A DNA stretch of 64,000 nucleotides from the NCBI RefSeq assembly GCF_018397995.1, contig NZ_BBQH01000010.1, positions 41,636 to 105,635 of the forward strand, read 5' to 3'. Source of the stretch: Rhizomonospora bruguierae. Lineage in GTDB: Bacteria > Actinomycetota > Actinomycetes > Mycobacteriales > Micromonosporaceae. Positions 10,258-18,651 of this stretch are shown in pieces; positions within the stretch are counted from its first letter, which is position 1; each line of letters begins with the position of its first letter. The notes under the pieces are model-generated. The model ran no database searches. It worked only from the letters and a program-made list of their open reading frames with translations, and was not told the DNA's origin. The position numbers were made by a program, and so were the translations under genes.

Positions 10258-11274
10258 ATGCGGAACGTGGAACTGGGGCGGACCGGCGAGCGGGTGAGCC
10301 AACTGGCGCTCGGCTGCATGCGGATGGGGACGGACACCCCGCCGGACGAGTCGGTGCGGATGCTGGACGCCTACGTGGCGTCCGGCGGCTCGTTCCTCGA
10401 CACGGCGGACTGCTACGCCTGGTGGAGCGGGCCGACCAGCACCGGCGGCGAGAGCGAGGCGCTGATCGGGCGCTGGCTGCGGCGTCGCGGGCGCCGGGAC
10501 GACCTGTTCATCGCCACCAAGGGCAGCGCGATGGTGCGCGAGCCCGACAAGCTGTTCCGGGACACGCCCGACGGGCCGGTGGCGAACTGGGACCTGGCGC
10601 GCAAGCGCTTCCAGGGCGCCGGCGCGCAGACCCTGCGCGACGCGCTCGACGGCAGCCTGCGGCGGCTGGGCACGGACCATGTCGACCTGTACTACGTGCA
10701 CGTCGATGACTGGTCCACGCCGCTGGAGGAGACGCTCGAGGCGCTGGCGGGCATCGTCCGCAGCGGCAAGGCGCGGCACATCGGCTGGTCGAACGTGCGC
10801 ACCTGGCGGCTGGAGCGGATCCGGCACCTGTGCGAGCGGAACGACTGGCCGGCGCCGGTCGCGGTGCAGCAGGAGCACTCGTACCTGCGCCGCCGGGCCG
10901 GCCTGCACCACGTGTCCATCGTGGACGACGAGCAGGTGGAGTACCTGGCGGTCCACGACGACCTGACCCTGGTGGCCTACTCGCCGATCCTCAAGGGGCT
11001 CTACGACGCGGCGGACCCGGCCCGGCACCAGGCGATGTGGGCGTACGCCGGCCCGGACGCCGATGCCCGGATCGCCGCCGCGCGGGCGGTCGCCGACCGG
11101 GTGGGCGCGACCGGTAACCAGGTGGTGCTGTCGTGGCTGATGAACGCCACCGACCCCACCCGGGTCGCGCTGATGGGCCCGCGCACCTTCGCGCAGTACG
11201 AGTCGGCGATGGGTGCCCTGGACGTCAAGCTCACCCCGGAGCAGATCGCCGCGCTCGACGCGGCCGAGGGGTGA
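10258..11274 (+). CDS. Aldo/keto reductase
   Basis: A 338-aa (beta/alpha)8 NADPH-dependent oxidoreductase. The catalytic tetrad is visible: Asp and Tyr in LDTADCYAWW, Lys in LFIATKG and His in DLYYVHVDD. The cofactor-binding end (GNQVVLSWLMN, then PRTFAQYESAMGALDVKL) is typical. It reduces carbonyl substrates, here unidentified. The ATG at 10258 follows GAGGGAGTCACGGGGTT. The MerR-type promoter upstream suggests induction by a small effector such as a metal, oxidant, aldehyde or drug. It is monocistronic, with a convergent mazF-like gene 8 bp beyond its stop. Confidence 0.93.
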   Translation: MRNVELGRTGERVSQLALGCMRMGTDTPPDESVRMLDAYVASGGSFLDTADCYAWWSGPTSTGGESEALIGRWLRRRGRRDDLFIATKGSAMVREPDKLFRDTPDGPVANWDLARKRFQGAGAQTLRDALDGSLRRLGTDHVDLYYVHVDDWSTPLEETLEALAGIVRSGKARHIGWSNVRTWRLERIRHLCERNDWPAPVAVQQEHSYLRRRAGLHHVSIVDDEQVEYLAVHDDLTLVAYSPILKGLYDAADPARHQAMWAYAGPDADARIAAARAVADRVGATGNQVVLSWLMNATDPTRVALMGPRTFAQYESAMGALDVKLTPEQIAALDAAEG

Positions 11275-11281
11275 GCACGGC

Positions 11282-11599
11282 CTAGAGTTCGAACAGGTCG
11301 CGGAGGGCGGCGCTGAGCCTGGCCATGCTGGCCCCGGTCACCATGCCGATGCGCTCGGCGCCGGCCCCCGCGCGCATGCGCCGCATCCGGTTCACCACGA
11401 CCACCCCGGAGATCGGGTCGGCCTCGGTCAGCGGGATCACGAACGGGGGCAGGTCGGTCGTGCCGCGCTGGCGGACGATCGGCGCGCAGTAGGGTGCCGT
11501 GCGGGGGCGGTCGTTGTGCGCGTCACCGGACAGCACGACGACCCGGTACCGCAGGTCGGTGCCGTCCTCGCCGATCGTCCAGATCTCGCCCCGGTTCAT
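11282..11599 (-). CDS. MazF/PemK-like endoribonuclease toxin, apparently solitary
   Basis: A 105-aa protein starting MNRGEIWTI, the RG-(D/E)-(V/I)-W opening of the MazF/PemK fold. YRVVVLSGDAHN and PFVIPLTEADPISGVVVVNRMRRM follow, with a C-terminal helix ASMARLSAALRDLF, matching the family's order and size. MazF proteins cleave mRNA at short motifs and are normally preceded by an antitoxin gene. None is visible: the next gene upstream on this strand is a truncated phosphotransferase. It may be an orphan toxin or a MazF-fold protein used otherwise. Family assignment is moderately sure; toxicity is inference. Confidence 0.62.
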   Translation of the reverse strand: MNRGEIWTIGEDGTDLRYRVVVLSGDAHNDRPRTAPYCAPIVRQRGTTDLPPFVIPLTEADPISGVVVVNRMRRMRAGAGAERIGMVTGASMARLSAALRDLFEL

Positions 11600-11701
11600 G
11601 CCGCAGCCACGCACCGATCCTAGACCCGGGCCCCCGCCGACCGGCCGATCGACGCTCGCGCCCCCGTGCCGGCCACCGGCTGGTCGTGCCGCCGGCCCCG
11701 C

Positions 11702-12037
11702 TCAGCCGGGCGTTCGCGGACGCGCTGGGCGCCCGGGGCGGCCGGTCAGGCGAGGGCGTTCGGCCAGACGGACCAGGGCCGCCTGGCCAGCGACCGGCTC
11801 GCCGGTGACCGGCCGGTCCCAGGGGACCGTGCCGGGCAGGTAGCTGAGGATCTCCCGGCCCCGCTCGTCGACGCCGAGGTAGCGCGGCGCGCCCGGCCAG
11901 GCCCACTGTTCGAAGTGGTGGAGCAGGCGGCGGACGAACCTCGGGTCCGGCGGGGGCGGCCGGCGCACGGTGTGCCCGACCCGGCCCGCGCCGCTGACGA
12001 AACCGCCGGGCGCCTCCTCGGCGGGCTCCTTAGGCAT
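11702..12037 (-). pseudogene. Truncated aminoglycoside/choline phosphotransferase-like gene
   Basis: This open frame of 111 codons matches only the N-terminal lobe of APH-type phosphotransferases: RVGHTVRRPPPPDPRFVRRLL, then APRYLGVDERGREILSYLPG and VPWDRPVTG. After ALVRLAE the expected catalytic lobe (HxD and DFD motifs) is missing. The frame degrades into RP-rich sequence and stops, and the other frames do not continue the family. The start is intact, with GGAGG 7 nt before the ATG, so a short product may still be made. It looks like a gene cut short by deletion next to the mazF-like gene. Confidence 0.6.
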
Positions 12038-12097
12038 TGATGGCCTCCAATGCGAAAGGATGGGCGCAGCGCAGCCTAGTCCACGAGGGAGCGGTCA

Positions 12098-12721
12098 GTG
12101 CGGGAGCAGCCGGTCGAGGTGTGGCTGGACGAGCTGGCGTCCGAGGCGCCGGCACCGGGCGGGGGTTCGGCCGCCGCGCTGAGCGCCGCCATGGGCGCCG
12201 CCCTGGTCGCCATGGTCTGCCAGCTCACCGTCGGTCGGCCCCGGTACGCCGAGCACGCGGCCACGATGGCGGACGCCCTGGCCGAGGCCACCGAACTGCG
12301 GGAGACGGCGCTGCGCCTGGCCGAGGACGACGCCGCCGCGTTCGGTGCCGTCGCCGAGGCGTACCGGCTGCCGAAGGGCACCGAGCGGGAGCGGGCCGAC
12401 CGGTCGGCGGCGATCCAGGCGGCCCTGGCGGACGCGGCCGACGTGCCGCTGCGCACCGCGGCCGTGGCGGCCGACGTGATCGCCACGGCGGCCCGGGTGC
12501 TGCCCGGGGCCAACGTGAACGTGCTCTCGGACGTGGCGGTCGCCGCGGCCACGGCCCGCGCCGCGCTGGACGCCGCGAGCGTGAACGTCACCGTCAACGT
12601 GGCCGCGATGACCGACACCGACCGCGGCGCCGCGCTGACCGCGGCGGTCGGCCACTACGCCCCCGCGCTGCGCGAGGCGGACCGGATCGTGGCCGAGGTG
12701 CGCCAGCGGATCGCCGGATGA
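12098..12721 (+). CDS. Cyclodeaminase/cyclohydrolase family protein (FtcD C-terminal type)
   Basis: A 207-aa all-helical protein. The signature APAPGGGSAAALSAAMGAALVAMV near the N-terminus is the FTCD_C folate-binding turn, and LPGANVNVLSDVAVAAATA is also conserved. Family members convert 5-formiminoTHF to 5,10-methenylTHF and ammonia, or act as methenylTHF cyclohydrolases. The GTG at 12098 follows GAGGGAGCG. Its TGA overlaps the ATG of the FolD-like gene (ATGA at 12718-12721), so the two products are coupled and probably handle the same methenylTHF pool. No formiminotransferase half or histidine-degradation gene is nearby. Confidence 0.9.
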   Translation: MREQPVEVWLDELASEAPAPGGGSAAALSAAMGAALVAMVCQLTVGRPRYAEHAATMADALAEATELRETALRLAEDDAAAFGAVAEAYRLPKGTERERADRSAAIQAALADAADVPLRTAAVAADVIATAARVLPGANVNVLSDVAVAAATARAALDAASVNVTVNVAAMTDTDRGAALTAAVGHYAPALREADRIVAEVRQRIAG

Positions 12722-13530
12722 GGCTCATCGACGGGCGCGCCATCGCGGCCGGCATCACCGCGCGGGTCGCCGCCGGGGTGGCGGCGCTGGGCCGCGCACC
12801 GGTCCTCGCCGTCGTGGTACCCACGGCGGACGAGGCGACCGCCTGGTACGTCCGGTCGATCGAGCGGGCCGCCGGCCGGGTGCGCATCGAGTGCCGGGTG
12901 GTGCGACCCGCCCCCGGTGACCTGCGCTCCACCCTCGCGGCGCTGTCCGCGGAGCCGGCCGTCGACGGCGTCATGTGCCAGGCACCGCTGCCGTCCGGCG
13001 TGACCCTGGCGGACGCCGGCGCCCTCATCGACCCCGCCAAGGACGTGGACGGCGCCAACCCGACCAGCCTCGGCCGGCTCGCCGCCGGCCTGCCCTGCTT
13101 CGCCCCGGCCACGGCGGCGGCGGTACTGGAGATCCTGCGCCACGAGCGGGTGCCGCTGGCCGGCGCCCGGGCGGTCGTGGTCGGCCGCTCGACGGTGGTC
13201 GGCAAGCCGGCCGCCCTGCTGCTGCTCGCCGAGCACGCCACCGTGACCGTCTGCCACAGCCGCACCGCCGACCTCGCCGCCGAGTGCGCCCGGGCGCGGG
13301 TGCTGGTCGCCGCCGTGGGGCGGGCGCACCTGCTCGGCGCGGACCACATCGCACCGGGCGCCACCGTGATCGACGTGGGGACCAACCCGGGCCCGGACGG
13401 TGCGCTCCTCGGGGACGTGGACCCCTCGGGCGCGGACCACGCCGCCGCGCTCACCCCGGTACCGGGAGGCGTGGGGCCCGTGACGACGGCGCTGCTGCTG
13501 CGACACACGCTCGCGGCGGCGGGTCACTGA
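12718..13530 (+). CDS. folD: FolD-like methyleneTHF dehydrogenase, cyclohydrolase lysine replaced
   Basis: A 270-aa protein with the FolD order: LIDGRAIAAGI, then CQAPLPSGV, DPAKDVDGANP, VVVGRSTVVGKPAALLLL (NADP-binding), VIDVGTNP and LTPVPGGVGPVTTALLL. FolD interconverts 5,10-methylene-, 5,10-methenyl- and 10-formylTHF. In bifunctional enzymes YxxxK supplies the cyclohydrolase lysine (K56 in the human enzyme). Here the motif reads Tyr44-Val-Arg-Ser-Ile48, so the lysine is gone, and the usual CTPxG turn is altered to FAPAT. The Gln and Asp partners remain. It may be dehydrogenase-only, with the coupled upstream protein supplying cyclohydrolase or cyclodeaminase chemistry. A housekeeping FolD presumably exists elsewhere. 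Confidence 0.9.
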   Translation: MRLIDGRAIAAGITARVAAGVAALGRAPVLAVVVPTADEATAWYVRSIERAAGRVRIECRVVRPAPGDLRSTLAALSAEPAVDGVMCQAPLPSGVTLADAGALIDPAKDVDGANPTSLGRLAAGLPCFAPATAAAVLEILRHERVPLAGARAVVVGRSTVVGKPAALLLLAEHATVTVCHSRTADLAAECARARVLVAAVGRAHLLGADHIAPGATVIDVGTNPGPDGALLGDVDPSGADHAAALTPVPGGVGPVTTALLLRHTLAAAGH

Positions 13531-14102
13531 TTCGGGGCGACCTCCTCGACGGCGGACTCGTTGGCGGCGATGTAGCGCCGGGGGTCCTTGTCCCGGAAGG
13601 CCAGCTCCCTGCCCTGCGGGTGCTCACCGTAGAACCGCAGCCACTTGGCCCCCAGTTCGTAGCGCAGGTCCATGCTGGTCCGCCGCCGGAAGTCCGGCAG
13701 CACCTCGTCCTCCTCCTCGGCCAGGTGGTCGCTGTTCTCGGTGCGGGCCGTCCAGACCGCCCGCCACCACTCGTCGGAGCCCACCTCGTGCCGGCCCGCC
13801 TCGGCCACCGCGTCACGGATCTTGTTGTGGTCCCGGATCGCGTCGTCGGACTCCTCCTCCGGGTCGCCGCCGCCCTTCTCCTCGCCCCCCTCCCGCGCGG
13901 CATCCGGGTCGATCTTGGGCCGGCGCCGGAGCAGCTGCGGGTAGAAGATCTCCTCCTCCGCCTCGGCGTGGATGTCCAGGTGCAGCGCGAGCGGCTGCCA
14001 GATCGCCGCCAACTCCTCCGCGCCCTGCGCGTCGTCCAGGCGGGCGAAGCCGAGCCGGAACGCGTGGTGGTCGTCCATGATCAACGCGGTGATGTCGTCC
14101 AT
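13524..14102 (-). CDS. Hemerythrin-like HHE domain protein
   Basis: About 192 aa. Iron-ligand histidines and acids occur in the HHE order: IMDDHHAFR, LDIHAEAEEEIFYP, RDHNKIRDAV and NSDHLAEEEDEVLPDF. This indicates a four-helix di-iron site that could bind oxygen or nitric oxide, or sense redox state, in the cytoplasm. A Lys/Glu/Gly-rich loop (EGGEEKGGGDPEEE) lies between the second and third helices. The ATG at 14102 has AGGA 8 nt upstream; an ATG at 14111 is also in frame but lacks SD spacing. It overlaps the end of folD by 7 bp, convergently. Confidence 0.88.
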   Translation of the reverse strand: MDDITALIMDDHHAFRLGFARLDDAQGAEELAAIWQPLALHLDIHAEAEEEIFYPQLLRRRPKIDPDAAREGGEEKGGGDPEEESDDAIRDHNKIRDAVAEAGRHEVGSDEWWRAVWTARTENSDHLAEEEDEVLPDFRRRTSMDLRYELGAKWLRFYGEHPQGRELAFRDKDPRRYIAANESAVEEVAPNQ

Positions 14103-14177
14103 ACCGGACATCCTGCCCGGGTTCGCAGCCCCCCGCTCGCGAAGCGTGGATGATTCGCGCCGCCGCTCCCCGCGCAC

Positions 14178-14233
14178 CGGCAGGCCATGCCCGGCAGGCT
14201 GTGCCCCGCAGGCTGTACCCGGCAGGCTGTGCT
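14178..14233. repeat. Four tandem 14-bp repeats
   Basis: Four back-to-back copies of a 14-mer of type CGGCAGGCTGTGCC lie at 14178, 14192, 14206 and 14220. Copies two to four differ at one to three positions; the first carries CCATGCC. A related CGGGCAGGCCG occurs near 14270. The array fills the gap between the hemerythrin start and the selB stop, is not a multiple of three long, and encodes nothing recognisable. Confidence 0.85.
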
Positions 14234-14289
14234 CAAGGGTCCCGCCCGCGAGCCCGTGGTCGGGCAGGCCGCGCTCCGGGAGGTCGCGG

Positions 14290-16050
14290 TTACCCGCCGG
14301 TGACTTCGCGGCGGTCGTCCGCGTGGCGGCGGGTGGCGCCGCGCCGGTCGAGCAGGTCGAGCAGGGGCAGCGCGACCCGCCGGCTGGTGTCGAGGGCCTG
14401 CCGCGCCTGGCTGGTGGTGAACGGCTGGGGCAGGGCACCGAGGATCCGCACCGCCGCCTCGACCGCGCCGGGCAGCAGCACCACCCCCTCGGCGACCCGG
14501 AACAGGGCACCGGCCCGCACGGCCGCGCCGATCTCGCGGGAGCCCAGGCCGAGGGCGGCCAGCCGGTTCGCGTCGGGCGCCTGGAACGGCGCGGCGGCCA
14601 GGTCGGTGCGCAGGACGTCGAGCGCGCGGGCCAGCGCGGGCGGCAGGGCGTCCGCCAGGGCGGCCCGCCCGACCCGGCCGGCCCGCGCGACCAGCGGCGG
14701 CGCCACCAGCGCCGCCACCAGCGCCCGGTCCGGCAGGCCCAGCGCCTGCCGCAGCGCCTCGACCGGCGCACCCTGCTCCAGCGGGTGCCGCTCGGCGTAC
14801 CGGGCGACCGCCTCGGCGAGCCGGGCACGCAGCGCCGCCCAGTACTCCGGGTCGGCGAGCCACTCCCCCGCCACCGGCGCGGCGACGGGCGACACGCCCA
14901 TCCGCTCCAGGTCCGATTGGCGGACCAGCCCCCGGCGGCGCACCTCGGCGGCCCCGTCCGGACGGCCCTCCATGGTGGACAGCTCGGCGGCCCGGGCACG
15001 GGCCGCTCCCCGCCTGGTCAGCGGCGGGGGCTGCACGTCCAGCACGGTCACGCCGCCCGCGACCCGCGGCCCCTCCCGCCCCGGATCACGCAGCAGCGCC
15101 CGGTCACCCAGGCGCAGCGGCAGCGCCCGGTCCAGCCGCAGCCGGGCGGTATCCGCACCCAGCGGGCGGACCCGCGCGGTCACCGCCGCCGCGCCGGCGT
15201 GCAGGGTCACCTCCGGGGGCAGGTCCGCGACCGCCTCACCGTGCAGGCGCACGTCGATGACGTCCGCGTACCGGAACCGCCCCGGCGTGAGCAGGGCGTC
15301 GCCCCGGGCCACCCGCTCGCGGTCCACCCCGCGCAGGTTCACCGCCACCCGCGCGACCGCGCCGATCTCCGCCACGGGCTCGCCCAACGACTGGAGGCCC
15401 CGCACCCGGACCGGGCGCCCACCAAGCTCCAACTCGTCGCCGGTCCGCAGGCGACCCGCCCCGAGGGTGCCGGTGACCACGGTGCCACTCCCCCGGATCG
15501 TGAACACCCGGTCCACCCACAGGCGCACCGGCGCCTCCCCGTCGGGTGCGGGAACGCGGGCGAGCAGCCGGTCCAGGGCCGCCCGCAGGTCGGCCAGGCC
15601 CGCACCGGTCGCGCCGCTGACCGCGACCGCCTCGACCGTGCCCAGCGCCGTCCCGGCGATCCGGTCCAGCGCCTCCTTCATCGGCGGCTCCGGGTCGGCC
15701 AGGTCCGAGCGGGTCACCGCCAGCAGCCCGTGCCGGACCCCGAGCGCGTCCAGCGCCGCCAAGTGCTCCGCCGACTGCGGCATCCACCCCTCGTCCGCCG
15801 CCACCACGATCATGGCCGCCGGCACCGGCCCCACGCCGGCCAGCATGTTCGGCACGAAGCGCTCGTGCCCCGGCACGTCCACGAACGCCACGGTGCCGCC
15901 GGCCGGCAGCCGGGTCCAGGCGAAGCCCAGATCGATGGTCATCCCCCGGCGGCGCTCCTCCGCCCACCGGTCCGGCTCCATTCCGGTCAGCGCCCGGACC
16001 AGCGTGGACTTGCCGTGGTCCACGTGCCCGGCGGTCGCGACGACGTGCAC
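14290..16050 (-). CDS. selB: Selenocysteine-specific elongation factor SelB
   Basis: 586 aa. The G domain shows VVATAGHVDHGKSTLVRALTG (G1), the RRGMTIDLGFAW switch, VDVPGHERFVPNML (G3) and TRSDL (G4, TKxD-like). EF-Tu-like domains follow (TIRGSGTVVTGTL), then C-terminal winged helices ending in FTTSQARQALDTSRRVALPLLDLLD, which in SelB bind the SECIS RNA. It delivers Sec-tRNA to UGA codons beside a SECIS. The GTG start at 16050 directly abuts the selA stop (TAG|GTG), so selA-selB is an operon. Its client is the formate dehydrogenase at 20615-23884. Confidence 0.96.
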   Translation of the reverse strand: MHVVATAGHVDHGKSTLVRALTGMEPDRWAEERRRGMTIDLGFAWTRLPAGGTVAFVDVPGHERFVPNMLAGVGPVPAAMIVVAADEGWMPQSAEHLAALDALGVRHGLLAVTRSDLADPEPPMKEALDRIAGTALGTVEAVAVSGATGAGLADLRAALDRLLARVPAPDGEAPVRLWVDRVFTIRGSGTVVTGTLGAGRLRTGDELELGGRPVRVRGLQSLGEPVAEIGAVARVAVNLRGVDRERVARGDALLTPGRFRYADVIDVRLHGEAVADLPPEVTLHAGAAAVTARVRPLGADTARLRLDRALPLRLGDRALLRDPGREGPRVAGGVTVLDVQPPPLTRRGAARARAAELSTMEGRPDGAAEVRRRGLVRQSDLERMGVSPVAAPVAGEWLADPEYWAALRARLAEAVARYAERHPLEQGAPVEALRQALGLPDRALVAALVAPPLVARAGRVGRAALADALPPALARALDVLRTDLAAAPFQAPDANRLAALGLGSREIGAAVRAGALFRVAEGVVLLPGAVEAAVRILGALPQPFTTSQARQALDTSRRVALPLLDLLDRRGATRRHADDRREVTGG

Positions 16051-17322
16051 CTAGCCCCCCACCGCGGCGATCGCCTTGACCAGGTCCGCGTCCCGGCCCG
16101 GCGGCACGCAGCGCAGGTCCAGCAGGAGCCGGCCCTTCTCCACCCGACCGAGCACCGGCGGGTCGCCCAGCCGCAGCGGCACCGAATACCGCTCGGGCAG
16201 CGCCACGGCCCAGGACGCCAACTCCACACCGGGCGCTCCCCCGCCACCCACGACGGAGACACTCGCCACCGCCACCCCGCCGCCCAGCGTCGCGATCTCC
16301 TCGGCCCGCCGCCGCAGCCCCTCGGGATCGGCGCGCAGCGCCTCCCAGGTCGGGTTGCCCGGCCCGCGCAGCGTCGCCTCCAGCGCCGCCAGGGTCAGCT
16401 TGTCCACCCGCAGCGCCCGGGCCAGCGGGTGCCGCCGCAGCCGCTCCACCAGCGCCGCCGCGCCCAGCAGCAGCCCCGCCTGCGGGCCGCCGAGCAACTT
16501 GTCCCCGCTCGCGGTGACCAGCGCCGCCCCCGCCCGCAGCGCCGACGCCGCGTCCGGCTCCGCCGGCAGCAGCGGGTCGGGCCCGAGCAGCCCCGAACCG
16601 ATGTCCACCACGACCGGCGCGTCGAGCGTCGCGAGCCGGTTCACCGGTACGGCTGACGTGAACCCGGTGACCACGAAGTTCGACGGGTGCACCTTCAGCA
16701 CGAACCCCGTCTCCGGGCCGACCGCGGCGGCGTAGTCCGCCAGTGTGGTCCGGTTCGTGGTGCCCACCTCGCGCAGCCGCGCCCCGGTGCTCGCCAGCAG
16801 GTCGGGCAGGCGGAACCCGTCCCCGATCTCCACCAGTTCGCCCCGGCTCACCACGATCTCCCGCCCCGTCGCGAGCGCCGTCGCGGCCAGCACCAGCGCC
16901 GCCGCCCCGTTGTTCACCACGTGCACGGCGGCTGCGTCCGGCACCGCCGCCGCCAGCGCCGCCAGCGCCGTACGCCCCCGGCGCGCCCGCCGCCCGTCCG
17001 CCAGACTCAACTCCACGTCCGTGTGCCCGGCCGCCCCCACCACCGCCTCGACCGCCGACGCCGACAGCGGCGCTCGCCCCAGGTTGGTGTGCAGCACGAC
17101 CCCGGTCGCGTTGATCACGGGCCGCAGCCCGGTCGCCGGCAACGCGTCGAGGGCCGCCGCCACCACCGCCTCGGGCCCGATCTCCCCCCGCCGCACGCGC
17201 TCCTGCGCCACGCCGACCGCGCCCTTCACGGCCGCCCGCCCCAGCCGGGCGAGCGGACCCGCCAGGCGCGGATCGGCCAGCACCACATCGGTACGCGGCA
17301 CCCGCCGCCGCGGATCGGTCAC
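16051..17322 (-). CDS. selA: L-seryl-tRNA(Sec) selenium transferase SelA
   Basis: A 423-aa PLP enzyme that converts seryl-tRNA(Sec) to selenocysteyl-tRNA(Sec) using selenophosphate. Conserved stretches are RPVINATGVVLHTNLGRAPL, VNNGAAALVL, ISRGELVEIGDGFRLPD-type sequence, VDIGSGLL, and the PLP-lysine segment LVTASGDKLLGGPQAGLLLG. The length is slightly below the E. coli enzyme. The ATG lies about 110 bp from the tRNA-Sec gene on the same strand, and the stop touches selB. tRNA, SelA and SelB could be one transcription unit. Confidence 0.96.
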   Translation of the reverse strand: MTDPRRRVPRTDVVLADPRLAGPLARLGRAAVKGAVGVAQERVRRGEIGPEAVVAAALDALPATGLRPVINATGVVLHTNLGRAPLSASAVEAVVGAAGHTDVELSLADGRRARRGRTALAALAAAVPDAAAVHVVNNGAAALVLAATALATGREIVVSRGELVEIGDGFRLPDLLASTGARLREVGTTNRTTLADYAAAVGPETGFVLKVHPSNFVVTGFTSAVPVNRLATLDAPVVVDIGSGLLGPDPLLPAEPDAASALRAGAALVTASGDKLLGGPQAGLLLGAAALVERLRRHPLARALRVDKLTLAALEATLRGPGNPTWEALRADPEGLRRRAEEIATLGGGVAVASVSVVGGGGAPGVELASWAVALPERYSVPLRLGDPPVLGRVEKGRLLLDLRCVPPGRDADLVKAIAAVGG

Positions 17323-17433
17323 CCGACCATCCTTTCCGCAAGGTCACCAGCGTCGCCGGTTTCGTCGCCCCGCCCTGCTGGCCCGGCCGCCCGGCCTTAT
17401 CGGCGGCGGCGGACGGCGGCGGTGGACATGACG

Positions 17434-17529
17434 TGGCGGAGGCGGACGGGAATCGAACCCGCCTGACCCGGGTCCCGGGTCACACCGGTTTTGAAGACCG
17501 GGAGGGGCACCAGCCACCTGAACGCCTCC
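17434..17529 (-). tRNA. selC: tRNA-Sec (anticodon UCA)
   Basis: A 96-nt gene with the acceptor pair GGAGGCG (17523-17529) and CGCCTCC (17438-17444). It has discriminator G, an encoded CCA, anticodon TCA at 17492-17494 in a CTTCAAA loop, and a T-arm with GGTTCGATTCC. It has the very long variable arm expected of tRNA-Sec: TGACCCG pairs with CGGGTCA around a short loop. Size and layout match bacterial SelC. It sits between selA (same strand) and the divergent selD, so the cluster carries all four sel functions. Confidence 0.96.
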
Positions 17530-17588
17530 GCTGGCACCCTAACGCGTAACCCCTGCCGACGCGCCCGGTGAGGTGACAGAGTCGGGGC

Positions 17589-18617
17589 ATGACGACCACG
17601 CAGGCGCAGACGGGGCAGCCGACCAGACTCACCCAGTACGCGCACGGCGGCGGCTGTGCGTGCAAGATTCCGCCCGGCGAGTTGGAGGCGGTGGTCGCCG
17701 GCATCACCGGCGGCGGGCCCGCGGCCGAGGGCCACGACGACCTGCTGGTCGGGCTGGACGGCGGCGACGACGCGGCGGTCGTGCGGATCATGCCGTCGGC
17801 GGCCGTCGTGGCGACCGTCGACTTCTTCACCCCGGTGGTCGACGACGCGTACGACTGGGGGCGCATCGCCGCCGCCAACGCGCTTTCCGATGTGTACGCG
17901 ATGGGTGGTACGCCCGTGGTGGCGGTGAACCTGCTGTGCTGGCCCCGGGGTGTCCTGCCGATGGAGTTGGCGGCGGAGGTGCTGCGGGGCGGCGTCGCGG
18001 TGGCGCGCGAGGCCGCGTGCCATGTGGCCGGCGGGCACAGTGTGGACGATCCGGAGCCCAAGTACGGCATGGCGGTGACCGGCCTGGCGGAGCCGGACCG
18101 GCTGCTGCGCAACGACGCGGGCCGGCCGGGGTTGCCGCTGACGTTGACGAAGCCGCTGGGCATCGGCGTGCTGAACAGCCGGCACAAGGCGACCGGCGAG
18201 GTGTTCCCGCAGGCGGTCGCGGCGATGACCACCCTGAACCGGGACGCGGCCAGGGCCGCGGTGGAGAAGGGCGCCACCTGCGCCACGGACGTGACCGGCT
18301 TCGGGCTGCTCGGGCACCTGCACAAGCTGGCCCGCGCCAGCGGCGTCACCGCGTACCTCGACGCGCGGGCGGTCCCGTACCTGGATGGCGCGCGCGATGC
18401 CCTCGCCCGGGGCTACGTGAGCGGCGGCACGAGAAGGAACCTGGACTGGGTGCGCCCGCACCTGGCGGCGGGCGGCGTCGCCGAGGACGACCTGCTACTG
18501 CTGGCGGACGCGCAAACCTCCGGCGGGCTGCTGGTGGCCGGCGAGGTGCCCGGCCACCCGGTCGTCGGCGACCTGCGGCCCGCCCGGCCCGACGGGGTCA
18601 CGATCGTGCTGAGGTGA
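17589..18617 (+). CDS. selD: Selenide, water dikinase SelD
   Basis: 342 aa. It makes selenophosphate from selenide and ATP. The N-terminus carries the catalytic loop GGGCACKIPPG, with Cys23 and Lys26 corresponding to Cys17 and Lys20 of the E. coli enzyme; it is the Cys form, not itself a selenoprotein. GGDDAAVVRI, ATVDFFTPVVDD, ANALSDVYAMGG, AGGHSVDDPEPKYG and VTGFGLLGHLHKLA are the expected ATP- and Mg-binding motifs. The ATG at 17589 follows GAGGTGACAGAG. It is divergent from tRNA-Sec/selA/selB and convergent with the formate dehydrogenase operon. Confidence 0.97.
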   Translation: MTTTQAQTGQPTRLTQYAHGGGCACKIPPGELEAVVAGITGGGPAAEGHDDLLVGLDGGDDAAVVRIMPSAAVVATVDFFTPVVDDAYDWGRIAAANALSDVYAMGGTPVVAVNLLCWPRGVLPMELAAEVLRGGVAVAREAACHVAGGHSVDDPEPKYGMAVTGLAEPDRLLRNDAGRPGLPLTLTKPLGIGVLNSRHKATGEVFPQAVAAMTTLNRDAARAAVEKGATCATDVTGFGLLGHLHKLARASGVTAYLDARAVPYLDGARDALARGYVSGGTRRNLDWVRPHLAAGGVAEDDLLLLADAQTSGGLLVAGEVPGHPVVGDLRPARPDGVTIVLR

Positions 18618-18651
18618 TCTTCCCCGGTTCGGTGGGGGCCTCCGTCCGCGG

